Shown piece after piece: positions 14,079 to 29,000 of a stretch of DNA of 64,000 nucleotides (positions within the stretch are counted from its first letter, which is position 1; each line of letters begins with the position of its first letter). A model generated the notes under the pieces. That model saw only the letters and a program-made list of their open reading frames with translations, made no database searches and was not told the DNA's origin. The DNA is taken from assembly GCA_949752735.1 (NCBI GenBank), contig OX457036.1:82921505-82985504 (forward strand), given 5' to 3'. A program made the position numbers and the translations under genes. Source of the DNA: Lumbricus terrestris. Its lineage: Eukaryota; Annelida; Clitellata; Crassiclitellata; Lumbricidae.

Positions 14079-17000
14079 ACCCTAGGTACACAATATGAGA
14101 GAAAAGGATATTAGTATATACATAATTACATATATTTATACATGAGAAAATAATATAGGCTACATGCATACTTGCATAGGCAGACATATATAGATGAGAT
14201 AGGCACTCACAGATGTTACAGTGGCCCTTGGACATCTGGTTTGGTCAGAAGATAAGCTGGCACACTGACTGACATTCGGCTGACAGACAATGCCACACCA
14301 CCTGCAGCCGTACTTGGCAGTTGACACCTCATACTGTAGGCTCAGACACCTGTTGCAATCATCATCCGTCATGGCCGAACAGTTGAAGACTACGAACATA
14401 GTAAAACCACAGACAATCAGTCAACACCAGATGTCATAGCAAAACACAAACCACACACTGGAAACCACACACTGGATGGGTCTCAGAGTAGCATCACTCT
14501 ATAAGGCAGGCGTGCTGCCAAGTAATTGACCAATACCACCTGTGGCCTATCTCCAGTACAAGCCATCAGGCAGCCATGACGGTCTCATTATGCTAACAGT
14601 TTACATCTGCTTTGTAGCATCTCACCTCTTAGGCTCTTACAAAGCACTACAAAATAATTTTAATGCATGTTAACATTGCCAGGCCACGACCACTTCTGAG
14701 GAATTTCTCTCGTGAAGCTTCAAAGTTTTGCGATCAAGGAAGAATGTATAGAAGCGACATGTTAAAGAGATCAAGTAACATGTTAAAGAGATCAAGTAAT
14801 GATGCCACATAAATTTCGATTTAAAAAACCCCAAAAGTGTGCACTTCCATCAAATGTTCTCAGACACTTTGCAAAATACATTCGCAAGATTCATGTACCG
14901 AAATAACATGATTGCAATAATAAAAAGCAGATGCTTTCAACAGAAAATCCCAACAGGCAAAAAATTCAACAAAATATTAAAACCTTAGAAGAACTTAAAT
15001 AATTAATTGACTTGAATACACCTAGAGTTTATAATGAAGAACAATCATATAGCGCTATTCTAAGATCAATTATTATTATCAACAGGTCGCTCAGTTCATC
15101 GTCACCTGTGGCGTTGTAAGAACCTTCGATGAGAAAGTCTCCACTTCCCCAGATAAGTCTGACTGATGAAGGGTACGGCTGACGATCAACGGAACGATAC
15201 TGAAAGCACAGTTGAAAACATGCTTTGAAGTTAAACAAAGGTCGAACGAATGCAACCAACACAAAAGCAGACATACAGACAGACAGACAGACATACAGAC
15301 AGACAGACACAGACAGTCAGACAGAGACAGACTTAGACTGACATGGGTAGACAAAATGCCTAAGGAAAACCTGCAAATCCCAATCTCAGGCACAATATGC
15401 AAAGTACGCTTCTGCCTCAAACAAAATAATCTGAGAACTAATTATTCATTAATTTTCATTCCATTCATCATTATAGAAGAAGAGTTTTCGTTGAGTCAAC
15501 GTTTAAGACAACATTGATGACAAAGATGAAATGACTACATTTCAATCATAGAAAGCACTTGACATACACGGGTATTTAATCAGGTGGGATAATTATTTGA
15601 TTTCAACTGAAGACTTACTTGGTATGATGCGCAGTTGATAAGGCTACTGCTCACTCTCGATGCTGGTACGTAAAATTTTGATTGTCCAATTGAAGATATC
15701 TCACAAGAATATCCTTTATCATTAGCCTGCCAACAAAAAAGGTACCATAAATAAGTTGAGGCATGGACAGAAACTGCCATGCAAGGCCCAGAAAAAAATC
15801 ATGCTTCAAATTTCAATTCTAAAATTCTTAAATCTTAAGTGCGATGCTTTGGCATCAAATCAAAACATTTCACCATCTTCAAACTACAAGAAAAGTGATT
15901 TCTGCGTTATCAGAAAGCACGTTAATTCAACATCAAGGCAGTTTGCTGCAATAAGACCAGGCTCCCTGTGCAACAATTAAATGCAAACAAGTGTCTTCTA
16001 AGCATCTGCTCTTAGTACTGAAAGTGTTATCACAGTTCTTTTTCGAGCAGAGATTTAAAAAATCATAATCTGTTGGAGAAGTTCTTAGACTTCCAAAAAG
16101 GTTAGGAAACCAAAAGGCTAAAGCGGAAAGCAAACATCCCTCAAGTGCCTCTAAGAGGATTAGGCAGGCAGTCCATACATTTCTTTGTGGGGCGCGGTGG
16201 TGTAGTGGTGGTGTCGTTGCCTTGAAGCCGGAAGGTTCGAGGTTCAAATCCACCTCGCCGCGTAAGGACCTTGGACAAGTTCTTCACTCACAATTGCTCA
16301 GTGCTTCGGCGTGAAACTCCGATGCAGTGTCCGCTCTGCATTCGGGAGCGCCTCTGAGTAGAGAGAGCTTGAAGGGGCGCTATAACAAGTGCGCATACAA
16401 ACAAACAAACAAACAAATTTCTACTTATGTGCATCAAGTTACACCTCACTCACCTGTGGCACAGGTAGGTTGCTAGCCGTTAAGGTGATTGAACTTTCAA
16501 TTCCTGATGGAATGAGAATCTCCTTTGAGTCAGAAACCAGTCTTGGACAAAGCTGAAACAAAGTGACAGTCAAATCAATATTGAGAGACAGTTGCCAATA
16601 GAATGAAGTGACGTAGGCATTCCCAGTCGATCTCCAAAGGTGCAATGCTTTAATGGACTTGTCACTGAGTTGACACGCTCGCTCATGGCAGGATCATAAA
16701 TATTAATGATACAAAGATGACACAAGATCATGACAACTACTTGGCAGCACAGTCTCATATCAATTTCAAATCTATCATGAGACAGAGACAAAGCCGACAT
16801 GGGACAGTTGCATATACTGCCTAGTCTTCATGCAACATAAGATACAACAAACATAGTAAAAGCTAAAGCCTCATATGCAACAAAAGACAGAATAAGGACT
16901 TGTTCAGAAAGTATAAAATATCTATTGAACAGCAACAGTGAGCCAAGTTACTCCCCACCCCCAAAAAAGCAACAATAGGCAGGTACAGAAAGACAGATAT

Positions 17001-20000
17001 ATTTCACTTAACAGTGTACAATTATTCTGCAATGCAATGCAAATAAGATTAAGATCAACTGATATTCTGTGGTGCAGGGTAAATTTTTCAGTAAATTGCT
17101 CGAAAGATCTTCCCGACCTGTTTGTCTTGAACTGAAGAGCTGTACAGACACGATGACGTTTCATTCTGGCATTTATTGGCAAATATACACCACCGACATC
17201 CCCACGCAGTGCTCAAGCAAGATGAACAACTGCAAGAAAAATATAACCAAACATAAATCATTACTTAGAAGAAGAATCTCTTAATCTCGATGCAATCTCA
17301 AAACTGAATTCAGCGCAACATAGATTTATCTAGAACGCTATACAACGATAAAATCAATGCAATGTCGACCTGGACAAAGAAAGAGAAGAGAGCTTTGAAT
17401 ATAACTGATTTCTCCATCAACTATTTACGTACAGGAAATAATTTCAACAATTTTTAATATGGTCTCAATTGATTTATGATTACTACAGTACAATAACTAC
17501 AGTGCTACAGAACTAATCACTACAGATCAGACTAAAATTAAAATGAATGCACAATTAACTACATTTAAATAATTAGGTAGATTTACAGCTTAGTGCTTTT
17601 GGCAGCATCAGCTTGTCAGGTTAACCAGATTTTGGGAACACAAAACACAGCAGTAGCAGAGACTTTTCCTTCAATACAAAAGTTGTTCTGAAGCTAAAAA
17701 ATTTCAAAATGCGGAAAATAGAGTAGAGGATACTTTTTCCAGTATTAAGGATGCAATGTAATGTAAATCTCCAAAATTTCCCAAAGCTGCAGATTAGTCA
17801 TATAGCAGTTTAAAGTCCTGCACAGGATTGGTTCAGAAAGAAAAGGTTATCGACTGACGCCAAAGCTGATCAAGGACGTTTCTGTGCCAGGTCAGAATCT
17901 GGGAAGGTCTAGCCAAGGAGACAAGACAGTCTTAAAATTAATTAATTAATTAATTTCAGACATTATATAGCGCCTCTTCAAGAGTATATACTCAGAAGTG
18001 CTCCCGACCCAACCACGGCTAAAGAGAAGAGTCTTAAGAGCAGAGTAGAACGTAGTCTCAAAGGCTCTATCTAAGCATTAGACGTAGTTCCACGGGGAGA
18101 CCATTGATCTCTGTATTTCTAGCTAACTAACTAAAGTCCTTCTGCAGAAGCATGCAATTGTACACATCCGCAGAGAAACACTTTTTATAATGAAACCATT
18201 TTACGTAAATTCAGAATTATTGACACAGCAAATAATTACGACAAACTGACGAAGACACAGTGCCTTCAATTTATTACAATAATGCAACATAGAAATCTAA
18301 TAAGACGACAAATATTCAATCACAGTGGCTCACAAAAGGATATGCAAGTAAATAGAAGATATTAAATTGCTGGTACATTAAAGTAGCATCAATCATTCAC
18401 AGTCATCAACCTAGATTAGTCATCTACAGGAATGACCAATATAAACTAGCCTGACATAATAGACTAGTGTCTCAATTTTGTTCTAACATCCTGGTGAAAC
18501 AGAGTGGTAGTGGTTGACTGACAGAACGTAATGGATAAAAGCTGATAAAATGACAAATAGATTTGATTTGATGATAGTCAATTGACACAACTCAAATGAT
18601 AACAGGTTGTTGTATGAAATGCAATGGATGAACACAAATGATAAGATCACCCTGGCCACATGGCAAAATGGACAGAAGCGAAAATGTCTGGTCATAGAAG
18701 CAACAACAACAACAGCTTACACTAAATGATGATTGCAGTCATAGAACGTGAAGTTTGTTTGGATGAAGTCAGTTGACGAACTTGACATCTGTATAGACAA
18801 GAGCACTGCCACGCTATCTGAAAGAAAAGTCATCAGTCAGATACATTGAGCTGCTGCTTCCGACACAGATAGCAACCAGATTTTATAATCACATTCCGCA
18901 TATCCACGCAATGATTAGATTTCATGTAGTGGCCTTGGCAAGTGTTTAACAAACAAATGCCTCTGTCATCAAGAAGTATGATAAGACAAATGAGTCATAT
19001 GGAAAGCAAATATATCTAGCACTTAAACAGATTCGCATTTAGCACTTAAAGTCCTGTAAATGGATGGTTCCACGACATCCAGTGCAGTGATTCAAAGACA
19101 GAGTAGGAATAAAAGCAGCCACTCTCAACAGCCAACAGTCAACAGCCTTAGAAGAAGAAGTCTCTTAGGCAAGATCTGAGGCAAACATGCACATGAAGTG
19201 CTAGTGACTTCATTCTCTGAGCGTCAGAATATTGACGGCAGGTGGACAGTCCTCTCCCTTACCACCACATCTTGCCACAGACAGTGGTGTACAGTCGGGT
19301 ACTCATTATAGCTGGGTTGGCAACAGTGTGTGCATCAGTATTATGACAAGATGACAAGGCAACAAAACCCTATAAACAGGAACACTGCATATGGTGTTCT
19401 CCTTCATTTCTTCCAACAAATGCAACAGATTCAAGAGTTAAAAACCAAATAAAAAATTCAAAGCAACACACACAAACATGCAAACACACACACACGCTTC
19501 TGAGTAGTCCCCTTGAAGAAGCGCTATATAAATTCTTTAATGAATACAAACGCACACACACACTCACACACACACATAGATCAAGAACATTACGAGTGCA
19601 TCAACCTAAACAAAAGTGAAAGGCACAGATGAAGTGGTAAAACATGACATTACCATCAGAACTTGGTATCTGTGGTTTGTTCTGTGTTATTGGACAAATC
19701 AGTTGATTGCCGATGACTGATCCCTGCGACGTGGGTCCATGTGTACCAAACACACACGAGTAATATTCGCCAGTCTTCAACTCAGGCAGAGAAGTTATTG
19801 TTACAGTCACCTGCATCAATACATCAAACAATAGCTTTGCTATCATCACAGCTTATAGCAAAATGGTGATTTCACAAAACATCGAGCAGAAAGATCACAG
19901 GCCTACATATTAGCAACCAACCATATTTCAGGAATGAAACTTTCTTTCTTTGATGAAATGCTGTGAAGTTAAAAAAATCAATGCAAAATAATATTCTGAA

Positions 20001-23000
20001 GTGCTAACTGTCCGTAAAATACTATGTAACATTTTCCCCCACATATAAGCACAAATGTAATTAGGGATGCTTAAGGTGAGTCTTTCATGTTCACTGACCT
20101 CGTTAAGTTTGCACCTCACCAGAAGAATCGTTTGAAGAGACTTCAGAGGAATTTCAACGAAGGCATATTAGACAAGTGAGTCACCGTAACAATATTTACT
20201 TTTCCCAAGCCAATGGCGGAAAAGCACTTGAAGTCGTCACGTAGGATAATTTAGTACATCCCCCCAGGGTCTGCTGGGAAGGAAATGACAAATCCCTCCA
20301 TGCAGTAATGGATCCGAGGGATTCGTCGACTGTCAGCTCACGACAGCGCTACGGAAATGGATGGCTTTCTACCTTCCTCACATGGGACCACGTAAGTAGT
20401 TTTTTCCTTTACCACATCATCAGTAAGAGCGTTATTTGTCTCCACGGAGCCAGCGCTGCAAGAAGACGACGCATGGCAAGGAAGAGACAAACGAGTGATA
20501 CACACACTGAAGCACACACACACACTGAAGCACATTGAGTCAGTGGCACATAACAGCAACTGCTATAGTGGCACATAACAGCAACATCAACTGCTATAGT
20601 GGCACACAACAGTAACTGCTACAGTGGCACATAACAGCAACTGCTATAGTGGCACATAACAGCAACAGCTAGAGTGGCACATAACAGCAACAGCAACTGC
20701 TATAGTGGTGCATAACAGCAACTGCTATAGTGGCACATAACAGCAACAGCAACTGCTATAGTGGCATATAACAGCAACAGCTAGAGTGGCACATAACAGC
20801 AACAGTAACTGCTACAGTGGCACACAACAGCAACTGCTATAGTGGCACACAACAGCAACTGCTACAGTAGCACATAACAGCAACTGCTATAGTGGCATAC
20901 AACAGCAACTGCTACAGTGGCACACAATAGCAACTGCTATAGTGGCACATAACTGCGACAGCTATATTCCACTCTCATCTTCAGAGCATCTTAGGCAGCC
21001 CTTATAAAGCATATCCAGGATACAAACAGATGGAGTTTAGGTTGCTTAGGATGGGGCGATAGTCGTGATGATGATGATGATCGCCACAACCACAGTCCGA
21101 TGGATTGGTCTAGAAATTCAGCAGAGCATAGGAAACACAGTGTGTTCATAAAGTAGGCTTTATTGCAGACTCTGCCATGCATTATTAACGACTGTCACTT
21201 TGAAGAATGAAAGAGAGAGAGACTTCCCTCCCTTCGTTTGTCTGTCGCCACAACCAATCGCGATGTACAACTAATGACGTGTGTATGCGAAAACGCATGA
21301 ATCTTCACATACAGCATTTGCTCGTAAAAACAAAATGCTTTCGGCTTCAGTTAAGTCCACTTAAGCACTAGCCACAGCTAGTCCACTCAAACTCCAAATT
21401 GAGTTGATATAGTCATATTTGTCCAATTAGTCCTGGCGAAGGGTAGAAGCGCAATTGTCAACTTATTGCGATATCCCATCGGAAGACAACAAGCGAGACA
21501 ACCCACAAATTCCTCTGTATGTTCAAATTCATTGCGAGACATCTCCTCCTCAAAGAGTGAAAGGAAGAAGTGAAGAGAAATTAATCTGCTGCTCAACTGT
21601 ACTAACTGCGCTCAATGTCTAGCAGCGCGAGTCAGTGGGATTTGGCTACATTGGAATTGCAACGATGGAATAGGGATGGTGTGTGTCTCTGAACTCCTAA
21701 TGTCGTTGCCATGTCAATTTAATTATGAGAACAAATTTATTGACCACAAAAGCAGCAACTGATTGATTGACTGATTGATTTATTGATTGACCGATTGATT
21801 GATTGGCTGAGTGATTCAATTACTGATGAACAAATTGAAGCCGAGGCTAAACCAATGCTAGTTTACGCTAATCCAATGCTAGTTATCCGAATAAACAACA
21901 GACAATGCTGTGACTGAAAAACGAAGAGAATGCTATGTAAAGGACAGAATGAAGATAGCTATTTAACAAAGAAAATAAAGACAGCACTAATTTAAAAAAA
22001 CAGACTTACTATAATGCCCTACAACAACATAATACTGGAACATCCAGATTGAAGATACTGCCATTTAAACAAAGCAGATGAGGATAAAGCTATTCAAAAT
22101 GCAAAACGAAGATAGCACTTATACTGGTAGGTTGAGTAAAGGATAATAACCAATCAGAGTGAGAATTGCCAGAAGGTTGAGGGGTTCAACCCCCAGTCTT
22201 TCTTAGTGAATCATAGTAAAGTCGTTCTTAGTGAATCATAGTAAAGTTCTATTTTTACACCCTAACTCCATGTGGATCATAATCTGAACCACACCCCTAC
22301 CCAGTAATTTTTTTACACCCAAGTTATTTTTCAACATGTATAATTAATGAAATTTGCTTACACTGAGGTCTCTGTTGATGTCGGCATTGGACGGCGTAGA
22401 GTTGATGGTGGGACAAACAGCCGGTGGTCGTTCTGCTGGTGAAGAATAGAACGAAAGCCATCGATTGGCCAGCTGCATGTCGGGACATTCGGAACCCTTT
22501 TTGCAGCTGAATTCACAGCAGACAAAGAAACATCTCAAACAATGAAAATCCGGTCATCCCAACCAGAAACAACAGATGGTCTGATCCTGAGAGCATAACT
22601 AAAGGAAATTCACAGTATGAAGAAAACATGGTCGAAATAAAATTAACTTCTCTTGAGCCACAATCCGACTACAGCACAGTTTCATGTTATTAACGGATGA
22701 TTTCCCACTGAAATGATCTTAAATATTTGCAGCTAAAATTAGTTAAAATTGTAAGTTAGTTCAAGTTAAAAACCGATTTCCTTGATTTGGTTATTTTAAG
22801 CAGATTGCAACATTTATTGATCTAGAAGCCAAGAACATCGTATGTGTGAACAACAGGGTGAAAATTCAAAAATGCCACGGAACAGTGAACAACACTGACA
22901 TAGTCACTACACAAATGGGGGACACGGATAGTTGACAAGAGAAATAATACATAAATACGTATACGCTTGTCTAGAAAAGCAGTTACATGGCCTCATCTCA

Positions 23001-26000
23001 ATGCTGCCTATCTGAACGGGTGTCATGTCACTTAGTTCCTGTGTGTACTGTCCATAAACTTCTATAATAACATAAATGTCACTGAAAGCTTTATAACACA
23101 ACCACAAAATAGAATCTTTTGTATAACACTGCAAACACACTGTAAATTCTCATGTTACAATCTGCTTGAAATTTTCAACTTGGACTAACTTATAAAACTG
23201 TAATTTTAGCTGCTTCAGTGGGACATCCTCAGAATGGTGATTGCATGAAATTGTGTCAGTGCTATAGCATGACTATGGCTCTAGAGGAACTTATAATTCA
23301 CCACAAAATCACAATTTCAAATTCCACAACGGAAGTCAAGTCCATATTATTCGTTATTTATTTTTACAATGAGATATAGATCTATCAGTTAGACATTACA
23401 GGTAAACAAACTTATATACGGTACACACACCGTAGATTCACATGATCCCTAATTAAATCTCCTAATCGGCCAACCATCGTTATCAGAAGAACATCCTAAC
23501 AGAACATAAACTAAGGCCCCCCAAAAAATAATGTTGTGTTTCCGGTAACCCGACCGACCATCTTTTATTGCCGCGACCCAAATAATTTTGTAAAAAAAAT
23601 TTATTTAAAAAAAAATTTATTTTAAAAAAAAAAATTAAATTTTTTTTTCTCCAATTTTTTTTTACATAATACGGTGACATTGCCTTCCGTATAGAGTTGG
23701 ATCTTAGGCAAAAAAAGTTGTGTTTCCGGTAACCCAACCGACTCACTTTTATTGCAGCGACTTGAAATTTTGTGTAAATTTTTTTTATTTACAGTGACAT
23801 TGCCTTAGAGTTTCACGCCTGCCTAACTACTTCCTGGCTGCCAGTCTTGAGAAACCTCTAGCCTTATCATTCTCAATTGAGCCACCTCTAACGGTGACTA
23901 GGGAAAATAAATCTAGCGACCTCTAAGTGTAACTAGTAACTGGCTCGGCCAGTCTGGAACGACCCCTAGCAGTGATGTTCTGTTCGCACTCATCTTCCCC
24001 TTCCCTTCCCACTTTATCTTACCAGAAAAGATGTTAACAAAATGAAATTAATGGAACTGTTTTCTAGAGCAGTTTTAGGTGCAGACAGTCGAGGAAATAG
24101 GCAGTTTATACTTGCTTAAAACACATACTTTGCTGCAGCGTGTACCTAAATTATGCAAAAAAGAGTAGTGGGGTATAATTTTTCGGATAATCACTGTATA
24201 AAAATATTTTACAAAATAAAAATATTTTTCGACCTACCTACCCAATTTTTTTAGCTCTGTTACCGGAAACACACCATTATTTTTTTTGGCCTAACAGCAA
24301 TCAACAGCAGATTATTAGGTTGTCACACCTCTGATCATGTAACACTGTGAAAGATGCTTTATAAATCCATGAATAGATAACAGTTACAAAAACAGCAACT
24401 CATTTTTCATTTTAACGTATGTATGCAGACTAGGGAAATCAAAAGAATAACAGGAAATCGTATCGGATATTCGCCTCAACTTAATATCCCATTTGTAAAT
24501 AAATACCATACACACAAACAGTGGCACATGCATTTTTTACATTTTGCTTTTTAAACTTTGCTTCATTTATAATTTATCAGAAAATCACAATTTTAAGTTC
24601 CACAATGGAAGTTAAGTCCATTTAATTGATTATTAATTTCTACAATGACATGGAATAAACAATACTCGGTTTGTACCCAAATTCAGTGAATATCATAATA
24701 TTTATTCAAATACATTCAGTACTCAAAATGTCTACCAAGCTATTCCATAATACAAATCACATTTAATAACCTAAAAACTCACTCCCGAATTGTTATTTAC
24801 TCTATTCGAATATTTATAAGAATATCAATGATTAGAATGCCAAAATTCAATAATTTAATAATTAATGCTAATATTTAATAATTTAATCAACTAAACTTTA
24901 ATTTAAATAAATTTAAAATATTTAACAATTTAATTACTATACGATATCAAAGACCGTAAATAAATGAACAGATGTTCATATAGACTATATAGAGGAACGT
25001 TATAAAACTCTAGAACAAAAGTCTATCGAAAAAGAAAAGTCTCTGTCATTACAGTTCAAATCTGTAAACCATTCATCATTAACTATTCGAATAAATGTAA
25101 AATTTAAATTTATGTTGTGTGTTTCTACCTCTTCTCAAGGGTACACCAGCCACAGTAAGGGTCTTTGGCAGCAAGGCACCGGTCACAAGAAGAGTACTGT
25201 TGACAGTCAGACACAGGAATCTTAAAGATCTACAACAAATGAAAAGCAATTTATAGTGACATGCATTGAAATGATCTTATCAATTAAATGCAATTAACAC
25301 AGAATTTAATTTTGGAATTCATCATTCTCCTTCGCTCTCTTCTCCCCATACCCACATCACACCACAGCCAACTTGTAATTGTGCTCTGAAAATGCATGAA
25401 TGCATGATTGTACGTATGTATGCATGCAAGTATATATATATATATATATATATGCGTGTGTGCGCATATATATATATATAATATATATAGGATGCAGTGG
25501 TGTAGCGGTATGTCCTGTGGCTTGTGACTGGAGGGTTGCAGGTTCCAATCTACCTCAAGCCACTTCGTGATTATTCTGAAAGTTGCTCACCACCCAAATG
25601 TGCCTGTGAGGAAGGCATGATCAGGAAACCACCTCAGTCATTTCATCCCTGGTGGCTTAGAAACCAATGAATTTGCCTTTGGCAAACAACTCATATTATG
25701 TATATATATATATATGTAATTTCATACATATATACAATTATACATAGATATATATATATATTATATGTTTTATGTACATGTGCATGTATGCATGATAAAT
25801 GAAGCAAGATAGATGATGCAGCTGCATGGCTAATCTGGGAACAACACGAAGGTCCAAAGACCTTGGTCCTGAGCATCACATCATGTGGACAGATGAGACC
25901 AGCCTGGGTGCATCTATCCATCGTAGCTTGCACCAAATCTCTCAACAGGTCAGACAGGTTTAATCAACTGTGTCCATCCTGATCATACATCAAAATGTAT

Positions 26001-29000
26001 TATTTCATGCCTCTTGCCACACTTCCATTTTTTTTATTCTGTCCTTATCAGCACTCCTCCCAAACCACAGCATAGCAGAACTGTCAAAGTTCTACACCTG
26101 CGCTGGTTCCTGTGGACTTTGATGGATGGAAACAATTCAGGATAAACTACTTTTGGATAAGCGTCAATAGTCTATTTGACCCCAGCAGACATCTGTGCAT
26201 GTTTTCCAGGTCAATGAAGACTGCACTGATGCAGCACACGGTGACCTTTAGGTTCTGCATTTCTAGACAGTAATTCATAAGCATGACACTCTCTTGTGCG
26301 TTAGACCATTGAACCCGGAATAGTCTCTCACTCGAAACCATAACTCAATGCTGCATCACAAATATAGCTCATGAAAAAACCACTTTATCAATGAGTGATT
26401 GGGAAATGAATGAGGTCCATCGTCAATGTGTGAAAACGATTTAGAAATGTTCATATCACCAAATGTTTGCAGTTTTCAATGCTTTCCTATAGAGCTACAT
26501 AAATGCTGACATGCTGGTATAATAAATCATAAACAAACAGGCATAACAGAGTGAATTATAATTCATTCATTCATTCATTATTAGCATTTATATAGCGCCC
26601 CTTCAAGAAACTACTCAGAGGCGCTCCCAGCCCAGCCACGGCAAAAGAAAAAAGATTTAAGGGACTTAAGGAATAAGGATTGACTGGTCAGGTGGAGGAG
26701 ATGGAGGTTAGGGGGGAGGTCATTCCAGATTGACGGCCCCACAACCGAGAAGGCTCGACACTGTCTGGTAGCCAAGCGAGCCCGTGGAACAAGCAGTTGT
26801 CCCTTCGCAGCAGAGCGAAGGGCCCGACGCGCTTCAATGTCAGAGACTGGGCGACAAAGAATGCGCAGGTAGGATGGAGCGCAACCAAGGATACAACGTG
26901 AGACCAGGGCAGCAATTCGATAATGGATGCGTTGGGCTATTGGCAACCAATGCAGCACATCACGCATGTAGGTAGAAACAGAGGAAAATTTAGGGATAAT
27001 GCACCACGATCCGAAATATCTGACTTCGACTATTCATGAAAATGACAATTTATTCTGATATCCGGACTATGACACACACTGTCACACACAGACACACACA
27101 CAGACACACACACACACGCCTGCACACACACATATGCACCCACAAACACACAGAAACACAGAGACACATAGACACAAAGAAACACAGAGAGACACACACA
27201 TGCTTGATGACTTTAAGTCTATGACTTGTCCAGGTTGTCTAATAATTTTCATTAGTCATCATCTGCCAGCGCAACTTAGTAAACAACACAGACCCTATAT
27301 ATATATTCTAGTTTTGAGTCCAACCAGTGACTATGACAACCAATGAAAACAACAGAACTGACTTGCATGTTGATACATATACCAACTGAAGAATAATAAC
27401 AATTGGAGCGGAAATCTTGCAACAAATTTCTGCCGTGGTGAGATTTTAAGACAAAGCCCCTCTGTCAAGGGATAAACACCATGAAGGTCATGCACACCAA
27501 CGAGGAGCACACAAAGTGCTATTAATTACATTATTTTTCTGTAGCAATCAATAACTAACTACAACAGAATTACAATAGCATGCCAGCATGAAGCTAATGT
27601 TAGTAATTAAATATATATCAGAAATTAACTATACCAGGCAATAAGAAAAATAATAAGGAAATAGCAATGAAGCAATGATGTAATGAAGAAATGAAGCAAT
27701 GAAGCAATGAAGAAATGAAGCAATGATGCAATGAAGCAATGATGGCTGGAGACGAAGTGTGCGTTGCAAGTGCAATAATGAAGTGCACTAACTCATCTCA
27801 GCCTGGGACAAACTGATCGGCTTTCATTGATTGAAGAAGAAGAAGACGAGATGAAATATCAGCCAAGATGCCAGGAATCTAGCACCATCATGGGATGGCT
27901 GCTGCTGCTGCTGCTGCATGTCCATCGCACCATCAACAGCTCAGTATCTCATCACCACTGACCATCTCTCTGTCTCTGTCAATGTCTCTCTCTTTCTCCC
28001 TCTCTTAGTCTATCTCTGCCTCTGTCTCTCTCTCACTTTATACATAACATTCTTCTTAGCTCTTTGGTCAATCAATTTATCCATTCAAGGTGAAAACCAA
28101 GTGGTTAGCATTCTGGACTCTCAACCCGCTGCTTAGATATTCAAATCCTGCTGAAGTATAAATCCAATTCAACAGCTCAGTTCCAGCTATTTCTATCAGC
28201 AATGAGTACACTGTCTGTACAGTGTACACTGTCATTATAATGGGAAGATGAGGCAGAGAGGATAAAGCAAAGAGCTCTAAGAAAAATGAACATATGCACA
28301 TGGTTGTCTTAAGGGCAAACTTAAGTGACTGCTCTTCTTCTGTTAGTCCCATACATTAACACCTTTAACAATGATAATTCATTCATTCATTCATTTATCC
28401 ATTCATTCATTCATTCATTCATCCATGCATTCATCCATGCATCCATTCATTCATTCATTCCTTGTATACTAGAAATGATTGAGAAACCAAAGTGCAGCTG
28501 GCCATTAAAGTGTCTGTGTAGTCCCATCATTGATCACCCAATTGCAATGGCAAAGCAGGATTTGACAGTTTAAATCTAATCTAATCTTAATACATCCACA
28601 GCTGCATATTAAGTGGATCTATAATGCAAGGGTTGTGGCTTCATGCTTGATCAGCAGATGGCGTGCAGCAACAATTCTTCTTGGCAACACACACGGAGCA
28701 TGTATTTGTCACCAACCATCAGAACGTGTGCTACAGAGCGTAGGTGGGAAATAAACATCACATCTTGAACTGCACGTAACTCCCCCCATCTTCACTCCCT
28801 ACCCACGTACAAGGACTCTGAGACCATTCCTTCCCCCAAAAAACCTTAACACTTTCAGAGAAAGGGATACAAAACATCTCCCTTACTTCTTCCACTCTAG
28901 AGGGACCCGAGAGCTGGACAGCACCGTGATAATAATGACACACCACCGTAAAAGAATGGTCCAAGTAACTATGCAACAGATAGACAATAGATGAACAATA

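Noticed and set aside
16198..16260. Possible tRNA gene
   Set aside because: Polymerase III boxes are present but the sequence continues into a SINE body and LINE-like tail, and related copies occur elsewhere. It is a SINE head.
21755..21830. Possible regulatory array of GATTGATT units
   Set aside because: Simple imperfect TTGA/CTGA repeat without other support.
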